From: Halorussus caseinilyticus | GTDB taxonomy: Archaea > Halobacteriota > Halobacteria > Halobacteriales > Haladaptataceae | NCBI RefSeq assembly: GCF_029338395.1 | Contig: NZ_CP119809.1 | Span: 2,046,001-2,110,000 of the forward strand | Direction: 5' to 3' | Length of the DNA: 64,000 nucleotides | Shown: positions 9,536 to 18,384 of the stretch, in pieces | Layout of the letters: each line of letters starts with the position of its first letter | Numbering within the stretch: position 1 is the first letter of the stretch | Notes under the pieces: model-generated | What the model was told of the DNA's origin: nothing | What the model saw: the letters and a program-made list of their open reading frames with translations, nothing else | Database searches by the model: none | Position numbers and translations under genes: made by a program

Positions 9536-9961
9536 GTGGCGGTGGACTTCGAGGAGTGGCTGGACTCGGTGTTCTTCGCGGGTCTCGAAATCTCGGTGTT
9601 GTCGATTCCGGCGCTCGTCGCCCTGCTGTACGCCACGCCGCGAGGCCCTGTCTCGCTCGCCGCTCTGACCGCAATCGCGGTCTCGACCTGCGCGGCGGCG
9701 ACCCTCCGCGGCGGATGGGTCGAACTCGGCGACTGGCCTCGGCCGGGCGACCCCTACACCGTCCCGGCGCGGTCGGCCTACTACAGCGCGACGATTGCCG
9801 TGGCGTCGTACCTCGGGGCCGCGGCGCACGTCGCGCTCGGCGTCCCTGCCGCCGGAATCGCGGTCTCGACGGGCGTCTCGCTCGCGGCGATGGTCGCGCT
9901 CCCCCGAGCGATTGGCGGCTTTCGGTCGCTGGCGAACAGGCTTCGTTCGGAGACGTTCTGA
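9536..9961 (+). CDS. small four-helix membrane protein, unknown function
   Basis: A 141-residue hydrophobic protein starting at GTG 9536, four nucleotides after the pelA stop, so probably translated from the pelA message. Four membrane segments are visible: around FAGLEISVLSIPALVALLYA, PVSLAALTAIAVSTCAAATL, SAYYSATIAVASYLGAAAHV and GIAVSTGVSLAAMVALPRAI. I do not recognise a family. Ordinary GC-rich codon use suggests a resident gene. Confidence 0.72.
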   Translation: MAVDFEEWLDSVFFAGLEISVLSIPALVALLYATPRGPVSLAALTAIAVSTCAAATLRGGWVELGDWPRPGDPYTVPARSAYYSATIAVASYLGAAAHVALGVPAAGIAVSTGVSLAAMVALPRAIGGFRSLANRLRSETF

Positions 9962-10202
9962 GAGCCCACAATTATTCTCTTTTCTGAATATTTGAACTAA
10001 TCGCCGGGGTCTAGCGATAGAACGGGGCGTTTTTATCCCGTGGAATAAATTGACAGACACAATAGGGTGCGCGGAACCGGAGTCGGGGCACGACCTGTAC
10101 TCGCCGAACCGACCCGCAGACGGTCGTAGCAGGTTCGTCCCGTCCGGCGGCACGAGTCGATTGCTCGAACGGATTCCGTCCCCCTCGGGAGTAATCTACC
10201 AC

Positions 10203-12092
10203 ATGACAGAGAAGCTATCACGACGGACGTTACTGGAGGTGTCCAGCGGACTCACGGCGGCGCTCGCCGGATGCTACAGCGTACAGGGCGACGCGAAAGC
10301 TATCGACGCCGCGACCCAGCAACTCGCCACGAGTACGGTGTACGACCAGATACACCGCGAACCGACCGAATCGGACCTCTCGACGCCGGGCACGGTCCCG
10401 GCGATTGCGATTACCAACGAAGGACGGTTCGAGTACACGAGCGACACGAGCGGATGGACGAAGGTACCGCTCGGGACGGAGACGAACCCGGTCCCCGGAA
10501 CGTCACACTTCGACGCGCTGACCGCCGACCGACTGTTCAGCGACACGGACGAACGGTCAGGTGCGCTCCTCATCGACGGCAACGGTGACTACAGGGCAGT
10601 TTCGTTCGTCACCGACGAAGTGTGGACGCACACCAGCGACGCGGGGACGGTACTTCAGTCGCTACTCGACTCCCTCGGACAGGCCCGGTCGAACGACAAC
10701 ATCGGCGAAATCAGAGTCGGGGCTGGCGCGTTCACGTTCGATACTCCGGTCGTGTTCTCCAACCACCGCGGGACGACGCTGACTGGGCAGTCGTTCCGTC
10801 AGGGGAACGGTCAGTCCGGCACCCGTTTCGTTCCCGGAACTTCCTTCCCGTCCGGTCGTGGTATCCTCGAATTCGGAAACGTCGGCGACGGGACCAATCC
10901 GGGCGATGGGGAGGCGACGCACCTCCGAAACCTCTACTTCGATTTAGGGGGTCTCGACGTAGCGGGGATATACAACTGGGCGCAGGACCGGGTTCGAACG
11001 ACCGACGTGAAGTCGGTGAACCCCGGACCGAACGGGAACGGCATCGTCTACATCGGGTCGTTCAACAGCAACATCGTGGACAGTTACTTCGACCAAGCGG
11101 CGTTCGTCAAGAACGTTCCGCGCTCGAAGGACACGAACTCGCTCAGGTTCCACAACGTGACGTTCAACACGAACAGTTCTACCTGTCCCCCGGTAGTCGT
11201 CTTCAGTCAAGGACTTCGGGTCACGAACGCACTGTTCAACGGCGTTGACGGTCCCAGTCTGAACGATGGACTCGCTGTCGTCTCGTCCGACGCGTCCGGG
11301 AAACTCGGCATTCTGGGGTCGGACTCGCGCGTCGACTCCTCCGACGTGGCGGGTGGAACGAACCGGATGCAAGTCACGGCCTCCGCGTTCGTCACGGGCG
11401 GCAGTAACGTGAACGTGTTCAACGGCGTGTCGAAGTCCCAGTTTTCCGGGTGCCGATTCAGCAGTTCGGGGAGAGCGTTCAACGACATTCACCACTGTTC
11501 CATCTCCAACTGTTCGTTTAGAGGCACGGGACGGGAGGCGATATACCGGTCCGGTAGCACCGGCGGCGCGGTTTCAACCATCACGGGATGTACGTTCAAG
11601 GACTTCGGAAGCAACGCTGGCGAACCCGCGATACGGTTCGACAGTTCCCAAGGCCACCGCGTGGTCGTAGCGAACAACGCGTTCCGGTCCACGAACGGGT
11701 CGGCCAACGACATCGTGTTGGAGAACAACGCGCGTCGCATCGTCGTCACCGGCAACTGGGCGAGGGACGGCATCGAAGCCACCGTCGGGAGTGCCACAAT
11801 CGGCGAACCGAGGTTCGTCGCACCCAAAGTCGTCGGCAACTCGACGAACCCCGTCGGATTCTCGCGGGCGACGCCGGTGCTACCGAGCGGAACGGGTAGC
11901 GCGAACGCGACCGCGAACAGGAACGCGCAGGGCGCGTGGGTGTACCACGAGGGCGGGAGCGGCGTGACCATCAACTCGTTCGGCACGACGACGACGCTGA
12001 ACACCGACCCCTCGCCGGTGTTCGTTCCGAGAGCCGGGGAAATCTGGTTCGAGAGTTCCGCTCCGTCCGCGTGGGACTGGTGGTGGGTGTAG
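10203..12092 (+). CDS. Tat lipoprotein with right-handed beta-helix fold
   Basis: About 629 residues from ATG 10203; the open frame extends upstream, but the signal peptide fixes this start. The N-terminus MTEKLSRRTLLEVSSG is a twin-arginine signal and AALAGC is a lipobox, so the mature protein is likely anchored by a lipid on Cys to the outer face of the membrane. The body shows repeating short strands rich in Asn, Gly, Ser and Val (FNSNIVDSYFDQAAFVKN, ITGCTFKDFGSNAG, VVANNAFRSTNG) typical of pectate-lyase-like parallel beta-helices. Such proteins bind or cleave polysaccharide; no catalytic residues could be assigned. The C-terminus ends WDWWWV, an unusually aromatic tail. It has a slightly lower GC content and more Asn/Ser than its neighbours, possibly from transfer. 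Confidence 0.78.
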   Translation: MTEKLSRRTLLEVSSGLTAALAGCYSVQGDAKAIDAATQQLATSTVYDQIHREPTESDLSTPGTVPAIAITNEGRFEYTSDTSGWTKVPLGTETNPVPGTSHFDALTADRLFSDTDERSGALLIDGNGDYRAVSFVTDEVWTHTSDAGTVLQSLLDSLGQARSNDNIGEIRVGAGAFTFDTPVVFSNHRGTTLTGQSFRQGNGQSGTRFVPGTSFPSGRGILEFGNVGDGTNPGDGEATHLRNLYFDLGGLDVAGIYNWAQDRVRTTDVKSVNPGPNGNGIVYIGSFNSNIVDSYFDQAAFVKNVPRSKDTNSLRFHNVTFNTNSSTCPPVVVFSQGLRVTNALFNGVDGPSLNDGLAVVSSDASGKLGILGSDSRVDSSDVAGGTNRMQVTASAFVTGGSNVNVFNGVSKSQFSGCRFSSSGRAFNDIHHCSISNCSFRGTGREAIYRSGSTGGAVSTITGCTFKDFGSNAGEPAIRFDSSQGHRVVVANNAFRSTNGSANDIVLENNARRIVVTGNWARDGIEATVGSATIGEPRFVAPKVVGNSTNPVGFSRATPVLPSGTGSANATANRNAQGAWVYHEGGSGVTINSFGTTTTLNTDPSPVFVPRAGEIWFESSAPSAWDWWWV

Positions 12093-12121
12093 CCGGGGTC
12101 ACTCTCGCGGGTCCGGACGAC

Positions 12122-12808
12122 TCACTCCATCGACGCCGCGTCCTCAACCAGATTCCGGACGTACTCCATCTCCTCGCGGTTCACGCCGTGGCTCATCCCC
12201 TCGTAGATGCGCTCGGTCACGTCGCCGCCGAGTTCCGTCAGCACGTCGCGGGTCTCGTGGACGCGCTCGACCGGGATGTGTGGGTCCCGGTCGCCGCAAC
12301 CGAGGAAAATCGGCGTCGCGCCGAGGTCGCCGTCGTAGTCGCGCGGGGTTCCCTCCGGGCCAATCAGTCCGCCGCTCAGGACCGCGAGTCCGCCGTACTC
12401 CTCGGCGTTGCGGGCGACGAACTCGCTGGCGAGGCAGGCACCCTGCGAGAACCCGACCAAGCAGGTCCGGTCGGCCGGAATCCCGGCGTCGGCGACGCGC
12501 TGGTGGACCCTGCCGAGGAAGTCGAGCGCCGACGACAGACTCGGTTCGTTGTCCTCGATTGGCGCGAGAAAGGAGTCGGGGTACCACGTCCGGCCGCGGG
12601 CCTGCGGCGCGAGGTAGGCCACGCCGTCGGCGTCGAACTCGGTGGCCATCTCCAGCATCCCCTCGGCGGTCGCTCCCCGGCCGTGGACGAACACGACCAC
12701 GGCGTCGGCGTCGGCGGTGGGTACGCCGTCCGCGACCGCGCCCGCGGTGGCGACCGGTTGGCCGTCGTGGGGGTCGGACGCGCCAGCGTGGGGATTGCTC
12801 GCCGTCAT
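12122..12808 (-). CDS. alpha/beta hydrolase (phospholipase/carboxylesterase type)
   Basis: A 228-residue serine hydrolase. It has the nucleophile elbow GFSQGACLA, the upstream oxyanion strand VVVFVHGRGATAEGM, the acid region GDRDPHIPVERV and the histidine in EGMSHGVNREEM. This is the carboxylesterase/dienelactone-hydrolase branch. The ATG at 12808 overlaps the stop of the VOC gene by four bases (ATGA), which sets the start and shows translational coupling. The same frame continues far upstream without a stop, but that part has no protein-like composition. Substrate unknown; pairing with a glyoxalase-fold dioxygenase suggests small-molecule or aromatic ring-cleavage chemistry. Confidence 0.88.
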   Translation of the reverse strand: MTASNPHAGASDPHDGQPVATAGAVADGVPTADADAVVVFVHGRGATAEGMLEMATEFDADGVAYLAPQARGRTWYPDSFLAPIEDNEPSLSSALDFLGRVHQRVADAGIPADRTCLVGFSQGACLASEFVARNAEEYGGLAVLSGGLIGPEGTPRDYDGDLGATPIFLGCGDRDPHIPVERVHETRDVLTELGGDVTERIYEGMSHGVNREEMEYVRNLVEDAASME

Positions 12809-13284
12809 CGCTGGTCCGGGGCCGCCACGAACTCGGTTCCCGGCACGTCCTCGTCCACGCCGAATCCCGGTCCCTCCGTGCAGATTTCGACGGTCAAGCC
12901 GTCGGGGTCCGAGAAGTAGATGCTCCGGAAGTACGTCCGGTCCCGTACCTGCGAGACCCGGACGCCCTGCTCGCGGAGGTGGTCGCGCCAGTCGCGCAGG
13001 GTCTCCTCGTCGGGGACGCCGAACGCGAAGTGGTGGGACGCGCCCGGCCCGGGCGTCCCGCGCGAGTCGGGATACTCGAAGTAGGTGACGACGGTGCCGG
13101 GTTCGCCCTCGGGCGTCGGCGAGAAGTAGTAGTGCTTCGTGCCGGGGTCGTCGTAGTTCTCGGTCATCTTGACGGTGTGAAAGCCCAGCACGTCCTCGTA
13201 GAACTCTCGCGTGCGGTCCATGTCGGTGCAGATGTTCGTGACGTGGTTGACGTTCGAAAGCGGCGGCGCGTCGGCGTCGGGCAT
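12805..13284 (-). CDS. VOC family (glyoxalase/ring-cleaving dioxygenase fold) protein
   Basis: A 159-residue vicinal-oxygen-chelate protein. It starts MPDADAPPLSNVNHVTNICT, whose His (NVNHVT) is in the position of the first metal ligand. FYEDVLGFHTVKMTEN is the typical beta-alpha-beta turn, HHFAFGVPDEETL carries a second ligand-type His, and IYFSDPDGLTVEICTEGPGF has the terminal Glu ligand region. Upstream member of a two-gene unit with the overlapping hydrolase. The exact reaction cannot be assigned. Confidence 0.88.
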   Translation of the reverse strand: MPDADAPPLSNVNHVTNICTDMDRTREFYEDVLGFHTVKMTENYDDPGTKHYYFSPTPEGEPGTVVTYFEYPDSRGTPGPGASHHFAFGVPDEETLRDWRDHLREQGVRVSQVRDRTYFRSIYFSDPDGLTVEICTEGPGFGVDEDVPGTEFVAAPDQR

Positions 13285-13339
13285 ACCTCTGGTAGCCCGA
13301 GCGCGGCCTTGAGCCTTGCCGGACGGAGAGGTAAGCAGG

Positions 13340-13600
13340 TGACGTGACTGTCACCGACTGGTCCGAAGTCCGAGAGACCGGCGGAGTAACGCGGTTCGGC
13401 GCGACGGGACCGCTACGAAACGTCGGAGTCGTCGCAGAAACCGGAAGCGCGGAGCCTTCCTCGAAAGCCCCCGCCCGCTCGCGGTCGCTGAGACGACGAA
13501 ACTGCACGCGACCGAGCGGCCCCTTGTCCACCCTTGGGGTTGGTCGGCCGGGCACTCGCTGTCGGTTGGTCGGCCGAGCGTTCGCTGGCTGGGTGTCGCT
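13340..13600 (-). repeat. dispersed intergenic repeat, family 2 (copy 1)
   Basis: The reverse complement of 13540-13592 carries gccagcgaacgctcggccg followed by accaacc, then a pyrimidine-poor block with ggtggacaaggggccgc and gcgggcgggggctttc. Nearly the same words recur at 32668-32940 in another intergenic region, and the first part again at about 31984-32007. No protein-like coding is present in this 375-nt gap between the VOC gene and the DHH gene. Confidence 0.6.
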
Positions 13601-13659
13601 CGCACGCGAGGCTATCGGACCGTGAGAACGGCGAGAAACGACCGCTATCTGCGGCGACC

Positions 13660-15726
13660 CTACAGTTGGTCGCTGATTGCGGCGACCACGGCGTCGAGGG
13701 CTTCGTCGCGTTCGCCCGAGAGGAACTCGATGGCTCCGTCGCGGGTGCCCTTCGCCGAGATACCCGCGTTCTCGGCCTCGTCGCTCGCGGCGGCCGCGAC
13801 TTCGCGGGCGTTGACTCGGCCGTCGCTCCGGACGTGAATCTCGTCTTCGTCCACGCCGAGGGTGACGTGTTCGTCGCCCGAGGCACCCTCCGCGCCGAGT
13901 CCCTGTCGGTGGATGGCGTCCAACAGGAGCGCCGTCGGCGGGAAGTCGAAGCGGTGGGTGAACGCCTCGGTGTCGAGAACGGTGAACGAGACGCCGCCCT
14001 CGCCGCGGACCGAGAGGTTCGGTTCCACGGTGTCGAGTTCGGTCTGGAGTTTCTCGCGGAACTGCTCGCCGACGTGTTCGGCGAGGTCGCGCTTCTCGTG
14101 TTCGAAGAGGAGATCGGTGATGAGTTCGCGCTTGTCCTCGTAAGCCTGATAGTAGGCTTCCAGCGCGACTGCCTCCCGAAGCGCGGTGGTGTGGTCGGCG
14201 TCGTAGCCCGCGTCGCTGGCGAGGTCGGTGTACGCCTCGGGCGCGCCCTCCCAGAAGCTGACCGCCGGGAGGTGAGACACGTCCTCTCGCACGTCGGCGT
14301 TGACGTGGGCCGCGACGTTCGCGCCGAGGACGCCCGCGTTCACGTCGCTGGCGTCGGCACCTTCGAGGTGCGGGTTGACCGTCACGTCGGCGAGGTCGGC
14401 AACGTCTTCGTCGGGGTAGGTCGCGTCCACGACGACGCGCGGGGCGTCGTAGATGTCGAGAAGTTCGAAGCCGTCGCGCGACTCGTCGGTACTTCCGGCC
14501 GAGACGACGACGAACAGCGGGAGCTTCTCGTCGTGGCGCTCCCGGTTGTCGAGCATCGTCGTCACGTCCTTGGTCGCGTCGGCCATGTCGTAGTCGCCGC
14601 CTTCGAGCGGTCGCCGGTCGAAGTAGTGGTACTCGGCGTCGCTCTTGGCGTGTTCGTCTCGAACCAGCGGCAGGACCGCCCGCTCGATGGCCGCGCCAGC
14701 GACGTAGCCGTCGGCGGTGGCGTTGTGCCGGACGATGACCGGCCGGGACTCCATGACCGCGCGCCGAATCTCCTCGGCGGCGTCCCGAATCCTGCTGTGG
14801 ACTGCAGACACCGACTCGTGGTCGGCCAGCAGGCCAACGTCGTCGGGTCGGGCCTCGCTGGTCAGGGCCGCTTCGAGTCGGGTCTCGACGGTCTTGCGGT
14901 CGTCGCCCTCCAACTTCTGGAGGTCGTCGGTCTCGACCTGCAACTCGTTGTTGCGGAGTTCGACCACGCCGTCGAGTCGAACGAGGTCGCCCGTCTCGGT
15001 CTCGGGGTAGGCCCGGACGCCCGCCTCCACGAACGCGGCGCAATCGACCGTCGCGGTCTCGTCGCGGACCTCGAAGACGGTCGGACCGCTGGTCTGGCGC
15101 GCGCCGACGATTTCGCCCTCGATGCGAACCTCGTCGTCCACTCGGTCGCTCAGCGTCTCGATTTCGACGCGGGACGGACCGGATTCGGCGTCGGACTCGG
15201 CCGCGGAGTCGTCCGCGGACGACTCCGACTCCGCGCCGGACTCGCCTGCCGACTCGGTTTCTCGCTCGGCGGGGTCGACCGTGCCCGCGCCGTCGGTCGT
15301 CGCCTGCTGGTCGTCGCCGTCGTCGCCCTCGCTGGCGTCAACGTCCTCGGGGAGGACCGCGCCGCGTTGGGGGTCGTCGATTAGCTTGCCCCGGAACTCG
15401 CGTTCGGACTGGCGGAGCGACCACCCGAGGTCCACGTTGCCGTTGTCGCGGACGCCGGTGACTTCCACGAACACCTCGTCGCCCTCGTCCCAGTCGAGCG
15501 AGTCGAGTCGCTGGTCGAGTTCGCTCTTGTGGAGCAACCCGGTCACGCTGTCGCCGACGTTGACGAAGACGCCGAACTCGGCGAAGCCGTCTACAGTTCC
15601 TTTGTAGTACCGTCCCGACGACAACTGATTCGGGTTGTCGCCGGTGAATTCGAAGAGGACATCCTGCTCGTGGCTCTCGCAGATTGCGCCGTCGGCAGGA
15701 GTCCCGCAGATGATACACGAACCCAT
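13660..15726 (-). CDS. DHH-family phosphoesterase with S1 and OB-fold domains (archaeal RecJ-like)
   Basis: About 688 residues from ATG 15726 (MGSCIICGTPADGAICESHE). An alternative TTG five codons upstream would add LAYK and is less likely. Domain order: an N-terminal zinc ribbon (CIICG, C at ICES), an S1 RNA-binding domain (about 35-110, KGTVDGFAEFGVFVNVGDSV), a long acidic linker (about 140-200), an OB-fold (RIEGEIVGARQTSGPTVFEV), then DHH and DHHA1 phosphoesterase domains. Family motifs include SRPVIVRHNATADGYVAGAA and the C-terminal LLLDAIHRQGLGAEGASGDE. In family members this is a metal-dependent exonuclease for single-stranded nucleic acid. The canonical D-H-N/D-A-D motif reads RHNATADGY, and the DHH triad is replaced by HYFDRRPL, so activity should be tested. 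Confidence 0.87.
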   Translation of the reverse strand: MGSCIICGTPADGAICESHEQDVLFEFTGDNPNQLSSGRYYKGTVDGFAEFGVFVNVGDSVTGLLHKSELDQRLDSLDWDEGDEVFVEVTGVRDNGNVDLGWSLRQSEREFRGKLIDDPQRGAVLPEDVDASEGDDGDDQQATTDGAGTVDPAERETESAGESGAESESSADDSAAESDAESGPSRVEIETLSDRVDDEVRIEGEIVGARQTSGPTVFEVRDETATVDCAAFVEAGVRAYPETETGDLVRLDGVVELRNNELQVETDDLQKLEGDDRKTVETRLEAALTSEARPDDVGLLADHESVSAVHSRIRDAAEEIRRAVMESRPVIVRHNATADGYVAGAAIERAVLPLVRDEHAKSDAEYHYFDRRPLEGGDYDMADATKDVTTMLDNRERHDEKLPLFVVVSAGSTDESRDGFELLDIYDAPRVVVDATYPDEDVADLADVTVNPHLEGADASDVNAGVLGANVAAHVNADVREDVSHLPAVSFWEGAPEAYTDLASDAGYDADHTTALREAVALEAYYQAYEDKRELITDLLFEHEKRDLAEHVGEQFREKLQTELDTVEPNLSVRGEGGVSFTVLDTEAFTHRFDFPPTALLLDAIHRQGLGAEGASGDEHVTLGVDEDEIHVRSDGRVNAREVAAAASDEAENAGISAKGTRDGAIEFLSGERDEALDAVVAAISDQL

Positions 15727-15780
15727 CTTATACGCGAGCAAAATAGCCCCGGCCTAAAACGGTTGTCGAAACTGGCTTGG

Positions 15781-16032
15781 CTACTCGCGCGTCTCTTCGC
15801 CCTCGAACGCCTCGACGCCCGGCAGGTCCGCGACCCCCTCGTGGACGCCGACGAACTCGGCGTCTCCGACCGCTCGCTCGAACGCCGCGACGGTCGGGTA
15901 CTCCCGAATCGCCAGCACACGGCCGTCCTCGACGGCGAAGACGATTTCGTCGGTGCCGCCGCCGTGGCGGTAGTGGTCGGCCTTCTCCGGGTCGCTACGC
16001 TCGTGAGAGTCGTCGGACTCGTCGGATGCCAT
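15781..16032 (-). CDS. small acidic haloarchaeal protein, unknown function
   Basis: An 83-residue protein from ATG 16032 (MASDESDDSHERSDPEKADH); the longer frame upstream is unlike protein. The hydrophilic N-terminus is followed by a compact alternating region (DEIVFAVEDGRVLAIREYPT) ending in acidic residues. The alternating strand pattern resembles small haloarchaeal beta-rich proteins. It lies 54 nt downstream of the DHH gene start region and on the same strand. No family recognised. Confidence 0.7.
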   Translation of the reverse strand: MASDESDDSHERSDPEKADHYRHGGGTDEIVFAVEDGRVLAIREYPTVAAFERAVGDAEFVGVHEGVADLPGVEAFEGEETRE

Positions 16033-16361
16033 CCGATAGGGTCCCAACCCCGAACGCCTTGAAAGTTGACTGCCTACTTTGAACAGTGAAGTGTAACGGA
16101 CCACGGGACGCGCACCGCGAGCGCCGACAGGCGCGAGCGGTGCGGGGGCCACGAGTCGCGGTGCGGTTTGCGGTCTGATTGGTTCGAGCCTGAAGCTAGC
16201 GTCTCGTCGTCGTTCTCCGTCCCGGATGCGAAGAGCGAACGCGGCCCCTTCCCCCAGCGAACGACACTCTCCATCTCAGCGAACGACTCTCCCCCGACGA
16301 ACGACCTTCTCCGACCTGCCGACCCATCCTTTATAAGACGCTCCCGCGCGAACGACGAGGC
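16033..16361. repeat. 329-nt intergenic gap with family-1 dispersed repeat (about 16100-16210)
   Basis: Contains ggtgcggtttgcggtctgat continuing into tggttcgagcctgaagctag, a word combination that recurs with small changes at 36395-36440, 54025-54165 (inverted) and 60600-60690. The flank is rich in gcgcaccgcgagcgccgac-type runs. The remainder (16215-16325) holds short direct repeats of cgaacgac separated by c/t tracts, then the promoter of the next gene. No coding seen. Confidence 0.6.
16330..16337 (+). promoter_or_regulatory. TATA box of the 16362 gene
   Basis: tttataag lies 25-32 nt before ATG 16362, the spacing for a leaderless or near-leaderless archaeal transcript. Confidence 0.55.
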
Positions 16362-16625
16362 ATGCTCAACCTCATCCTCGACGACTTCATGGTCGAACTG
16401 AAGGACGGAGCCATCAAGAACGTCGGTCCCTCGAACAAGTCCGGCACCGCGAAACTGTTCGACGTGGAGTCGGCCGAGGCCCGAGAGTTCGGCGACAAGC
16501 GCGTGAAAATCGTCTGCGAGGACGACGAGGGCAACGAGGTACAGGTCGCACTCTTCCCCGAGCAGGTCCGGGAGATTGCCCGCGACATCGAGGCGCTGGA
16601 GGACGACAGTCCGGTCTTCGAATAA
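16362..16625 (+). CDS. conserved small haloarchaeal protein, unknown function
   Basis: An 87-residue protein, MLNLILDDFMVELKDGAIKN at the start, with a compact beta-rich composition (KRVKIVCEDDEGNEVQVAL) and an acidic amphipathic C-terminal helix (PEQVREIARDIEALEDD). The start is supported by the TATA box placed 25-32 nt upstream. No catalytic motif and no cysteine pair. Monocistronic by position. I do not recognise a characterised family. Confidence 0.78.
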   Translation: MLNLILDDFMVELKDGAIKNVGPSNKSGTAKLFDVESAEAREFGDKRVKIVCEDDEGNEVQVALFPEQVREIARDIEALEDDSPVFE

Positions 16626-16782
16626 GTCACGCGTGAGCGGGTTCGTGACAGTGTTCTAGTGATGGTGGACTGGTGGCCCGCACAGCACCGCAACCGCACC
16701 GCGAGAACCTCACGCCTTCCCGGCCTTCTCGCGCGCGTTTCTCGCGCACGCCAAACAAAATTAACATGGGTTTCCTACGTTC

Positions 16783-17436
16783 CTATACGAGCGCGACGCA
16801 GACCTCCGCGCCGAGTTCCACGACCCGGAGACACGCCGTCTCGCCGTTCCACGCGACGACTTCCTCCAGCGCCGCGATTCCCCGGAAGGCGTACCCGAAG
16901 ACCAGCGCCGCCGGAATCGCGCCCGCGAGGAGCGCCCGGAAGTAGGAGGTGTCGTGGACCGTCCGGAGACCGACGAGGAACAGCGCCGCGCCGTAGAGGG
17001 CGCAGGCGGCCCGGAGCGTCGGCGACGGAACCCCGGCGAACACGCACGGCGCGGTGGCGTAGGCGACGACTTGCACCGTCTCGCTGGTGCCCGCGCGCTC
17101 GGGCACGACTGCCATCAGGAGGACGGTCTGGAGCGCGGCGGTCAGATGGAGGACCGCGGGCGCGACGAACAGCGCCGCCAGCGCGAGTCCGAACGCCGCC
17201 GAGAGCGCCGGTCGCCCGCCGAAGGTCGGGGCCGCGCCCGGAACCAGCGCGAACCGGGTCGCCTCCTCCGCGAGGACGACTGCCACGGCGAAGACGAGTC
17301 CCGGCGCTTGGTCGCCCGGCGCGATGGCGCGCTCGAAGAACCGCCGGGGATTGAGGAGGACTTCCACCCACGCGCGAGCGAGCGCCGCGGGACCGCGATT
17401 GCGCCCGCCCGTCGGATTCTCGACCCACTGGGTCAT
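16783..17436 (-). CDS. Yip1-family membrane protein
   Basis: A 217-residue membrane protein beginning MTQWVENPTGGRNRGPAALA. The next part, ARAWVEVLLNPRRFFERAIA, is the usual opening of haloarchaeal Yip1-type proteins (a Trp-Pro-Arg-rich amphipathic segment before the first helix). Five hydrophobic segments follow, including APGLVFAVAVVLAEEATRFA and ALPVS-like Ala/Leu-rich stretches. Yip1 homologues in eukaryotes act in membrane traffic; the archaeal role is unknown. It sits 9 nt downstream of tdk on the same strand, so it is likely co-transcribed. Confidence 0.82.
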   Translation of the reverse strand: MTQWVENPTGGRNRGPAALARAWVEVLLNPRRFFERAIAPGDQAPGLVFAVAVVLAEEATRFALVPGAAPTFGGRPALSAAFGLALAALFVAPAVLHLTAALQTVLLMAVVPERAGTSETVQVVAYATAPCVFAGVPSPTLRAACALYGAALFLVGLRTVHDTSYFRALLAGAIPAALVFGYAFRGIAALEEVVAWNGETACLRVVELGAEVCVALV

Positions 17437-17445
17437 CGCGTAGCA

Positions 17446-18030
17446 CTAGTCGGTCCGGAGGGTATGACAGTTCCGACATCGCGCCTCGTAGGACTCGTCG
17501 GCACCCACCATGATGGTCGGGTCGTCGACGTGGGCGGGTTCGCCGTCGATGAGGCGCTGGTTTCGGGTCGCGGGTTCGCCACACTGGGCGCAGATAGCCT
17601 GATACTTGTCCACGTACTCCGCCAGCGCGACGAGGCGCGGCAGGGGTTCGAAGGGTTCGGCCCGGAAGGTCTGGTCGGTGCCCGAGACGACGACCCGTCG
17701 GCCGTCCGCCGCGAGGAACTCGCAGACTTCGACCAGTTCCGCCGAGAAGAAGTTCGCCTCGTCTACGGCGACGACTTCCTCGCCGTTGAGTTCTTCGGGG
17801 ATGTCCCAGACGCCCTCCTCGGGGTCTACGACCGTCGCGTCCCACTGGCGGCCGTTGTGCGACCCCACGGTCCCCTCGCCGTAGCGGTCGTCGAGCGAGG
17901 GCTTGAACGCCGCCACCTCTTGGCCCGCGATTTCGGCCCTGCGAAGTCGCCGGAGGAGTTCCTCGGTCTTGCCCGAGAACATGCACCCGGTCACGACCTC
18001 GACCCACCCGCTGTTGGTTATCTTGTGCAT
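17446..18030 (-). CDS. tdk: thymidine kinase (type II)
   Basis: A 194-residue type-II thymidine kinase, phosphorylating thymidine to dTMP with ATP in the salvage pathway. It has the P-loop TGCMFSGKTEELLRRLRR, the Walker-B-type strand VVAVDEANFF, the conserved VSGTDQTFRAEPFEPLP, and four zinc-binding cysteines in two pairs (CAQCG and CRNC). A lasso-like loop lies around VDDPTIMVGADESYEARC. The length matches the family. The start MHKITNSGWVEVVTG is usual. Confidence 0.96.
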   Translation of the reverse strand: MHKITNSGWVEVVTGCMFSGKTEELLRRLRRAEIAGQEVAAFKPSLDDRYGEGTVGSHNGRQWDATVVDPEEGVWDIPEELNGEEVVAVDEANFFSAELVEVCEFLAADGRRVVVSGTDQTFRAEPFEPLPRLVALAEYVDKYQAICAQCGEPATRNQRLIDGEPAHVDDPTIMVGADESYEARCRNCHTLRTD

Positions 18031-18384
18031 GTCCGTTCTGCGCTCACAGGAGGGTCAAAAGGGTTGCCGAATCGCGTCGGTGTGGACAGTCGTGCGAAAG
18101 AGGGACGTTCGGTAAAAGAACTGACTACTCGACTGGCGTGTCGTCAGAAATCGAAGACGGATACGACGAGAATCGCACCCGCCTCGACAGGTCCAAATGC
18201 AAGTAAAGATACACCGACCAGTCGTAACATCCATCGTCTAACGGGGATTTCCGGGCAGTACCCCGAGCGTCGGTCGCTGGCTACGGTCCGAAACCCGTTT
18301 CGCTGTCACGACTAACTGGCCCGAAGTTCGGTGCCGCTCGCCCGACCGTGTGGCTTTTGTCCGCGGCCAGCGTCGCTTCCGTCG
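18031..18384. other. 354-nt gap between tdk and the MoaB/CinA-type gene; possible tiny ORF inside
   Basis: Divergent promoter region for tdk (-) and the + strand gene at 18385. The only candidate coding is a 28-residue minus-strand frame at 18144-18230 (MLRLVGVSLLAFGPVEAGAI and eight more residues). It has one hydrophobic segment but no clear promoter, so I rate it unlikely. No repeat or RNA recognised. Confidence 0.35.

Noticed and set aside
12809-15043. A very long minus-strand open frame continuing upstream of the esterase (973 residues in all)
   Set aside because: The upstream part lies antisense or out of frame to the VOC and DHH genes and is Arg/Gly-rich; it is a GC-rich shadow. Only 12122-12808 is coding.
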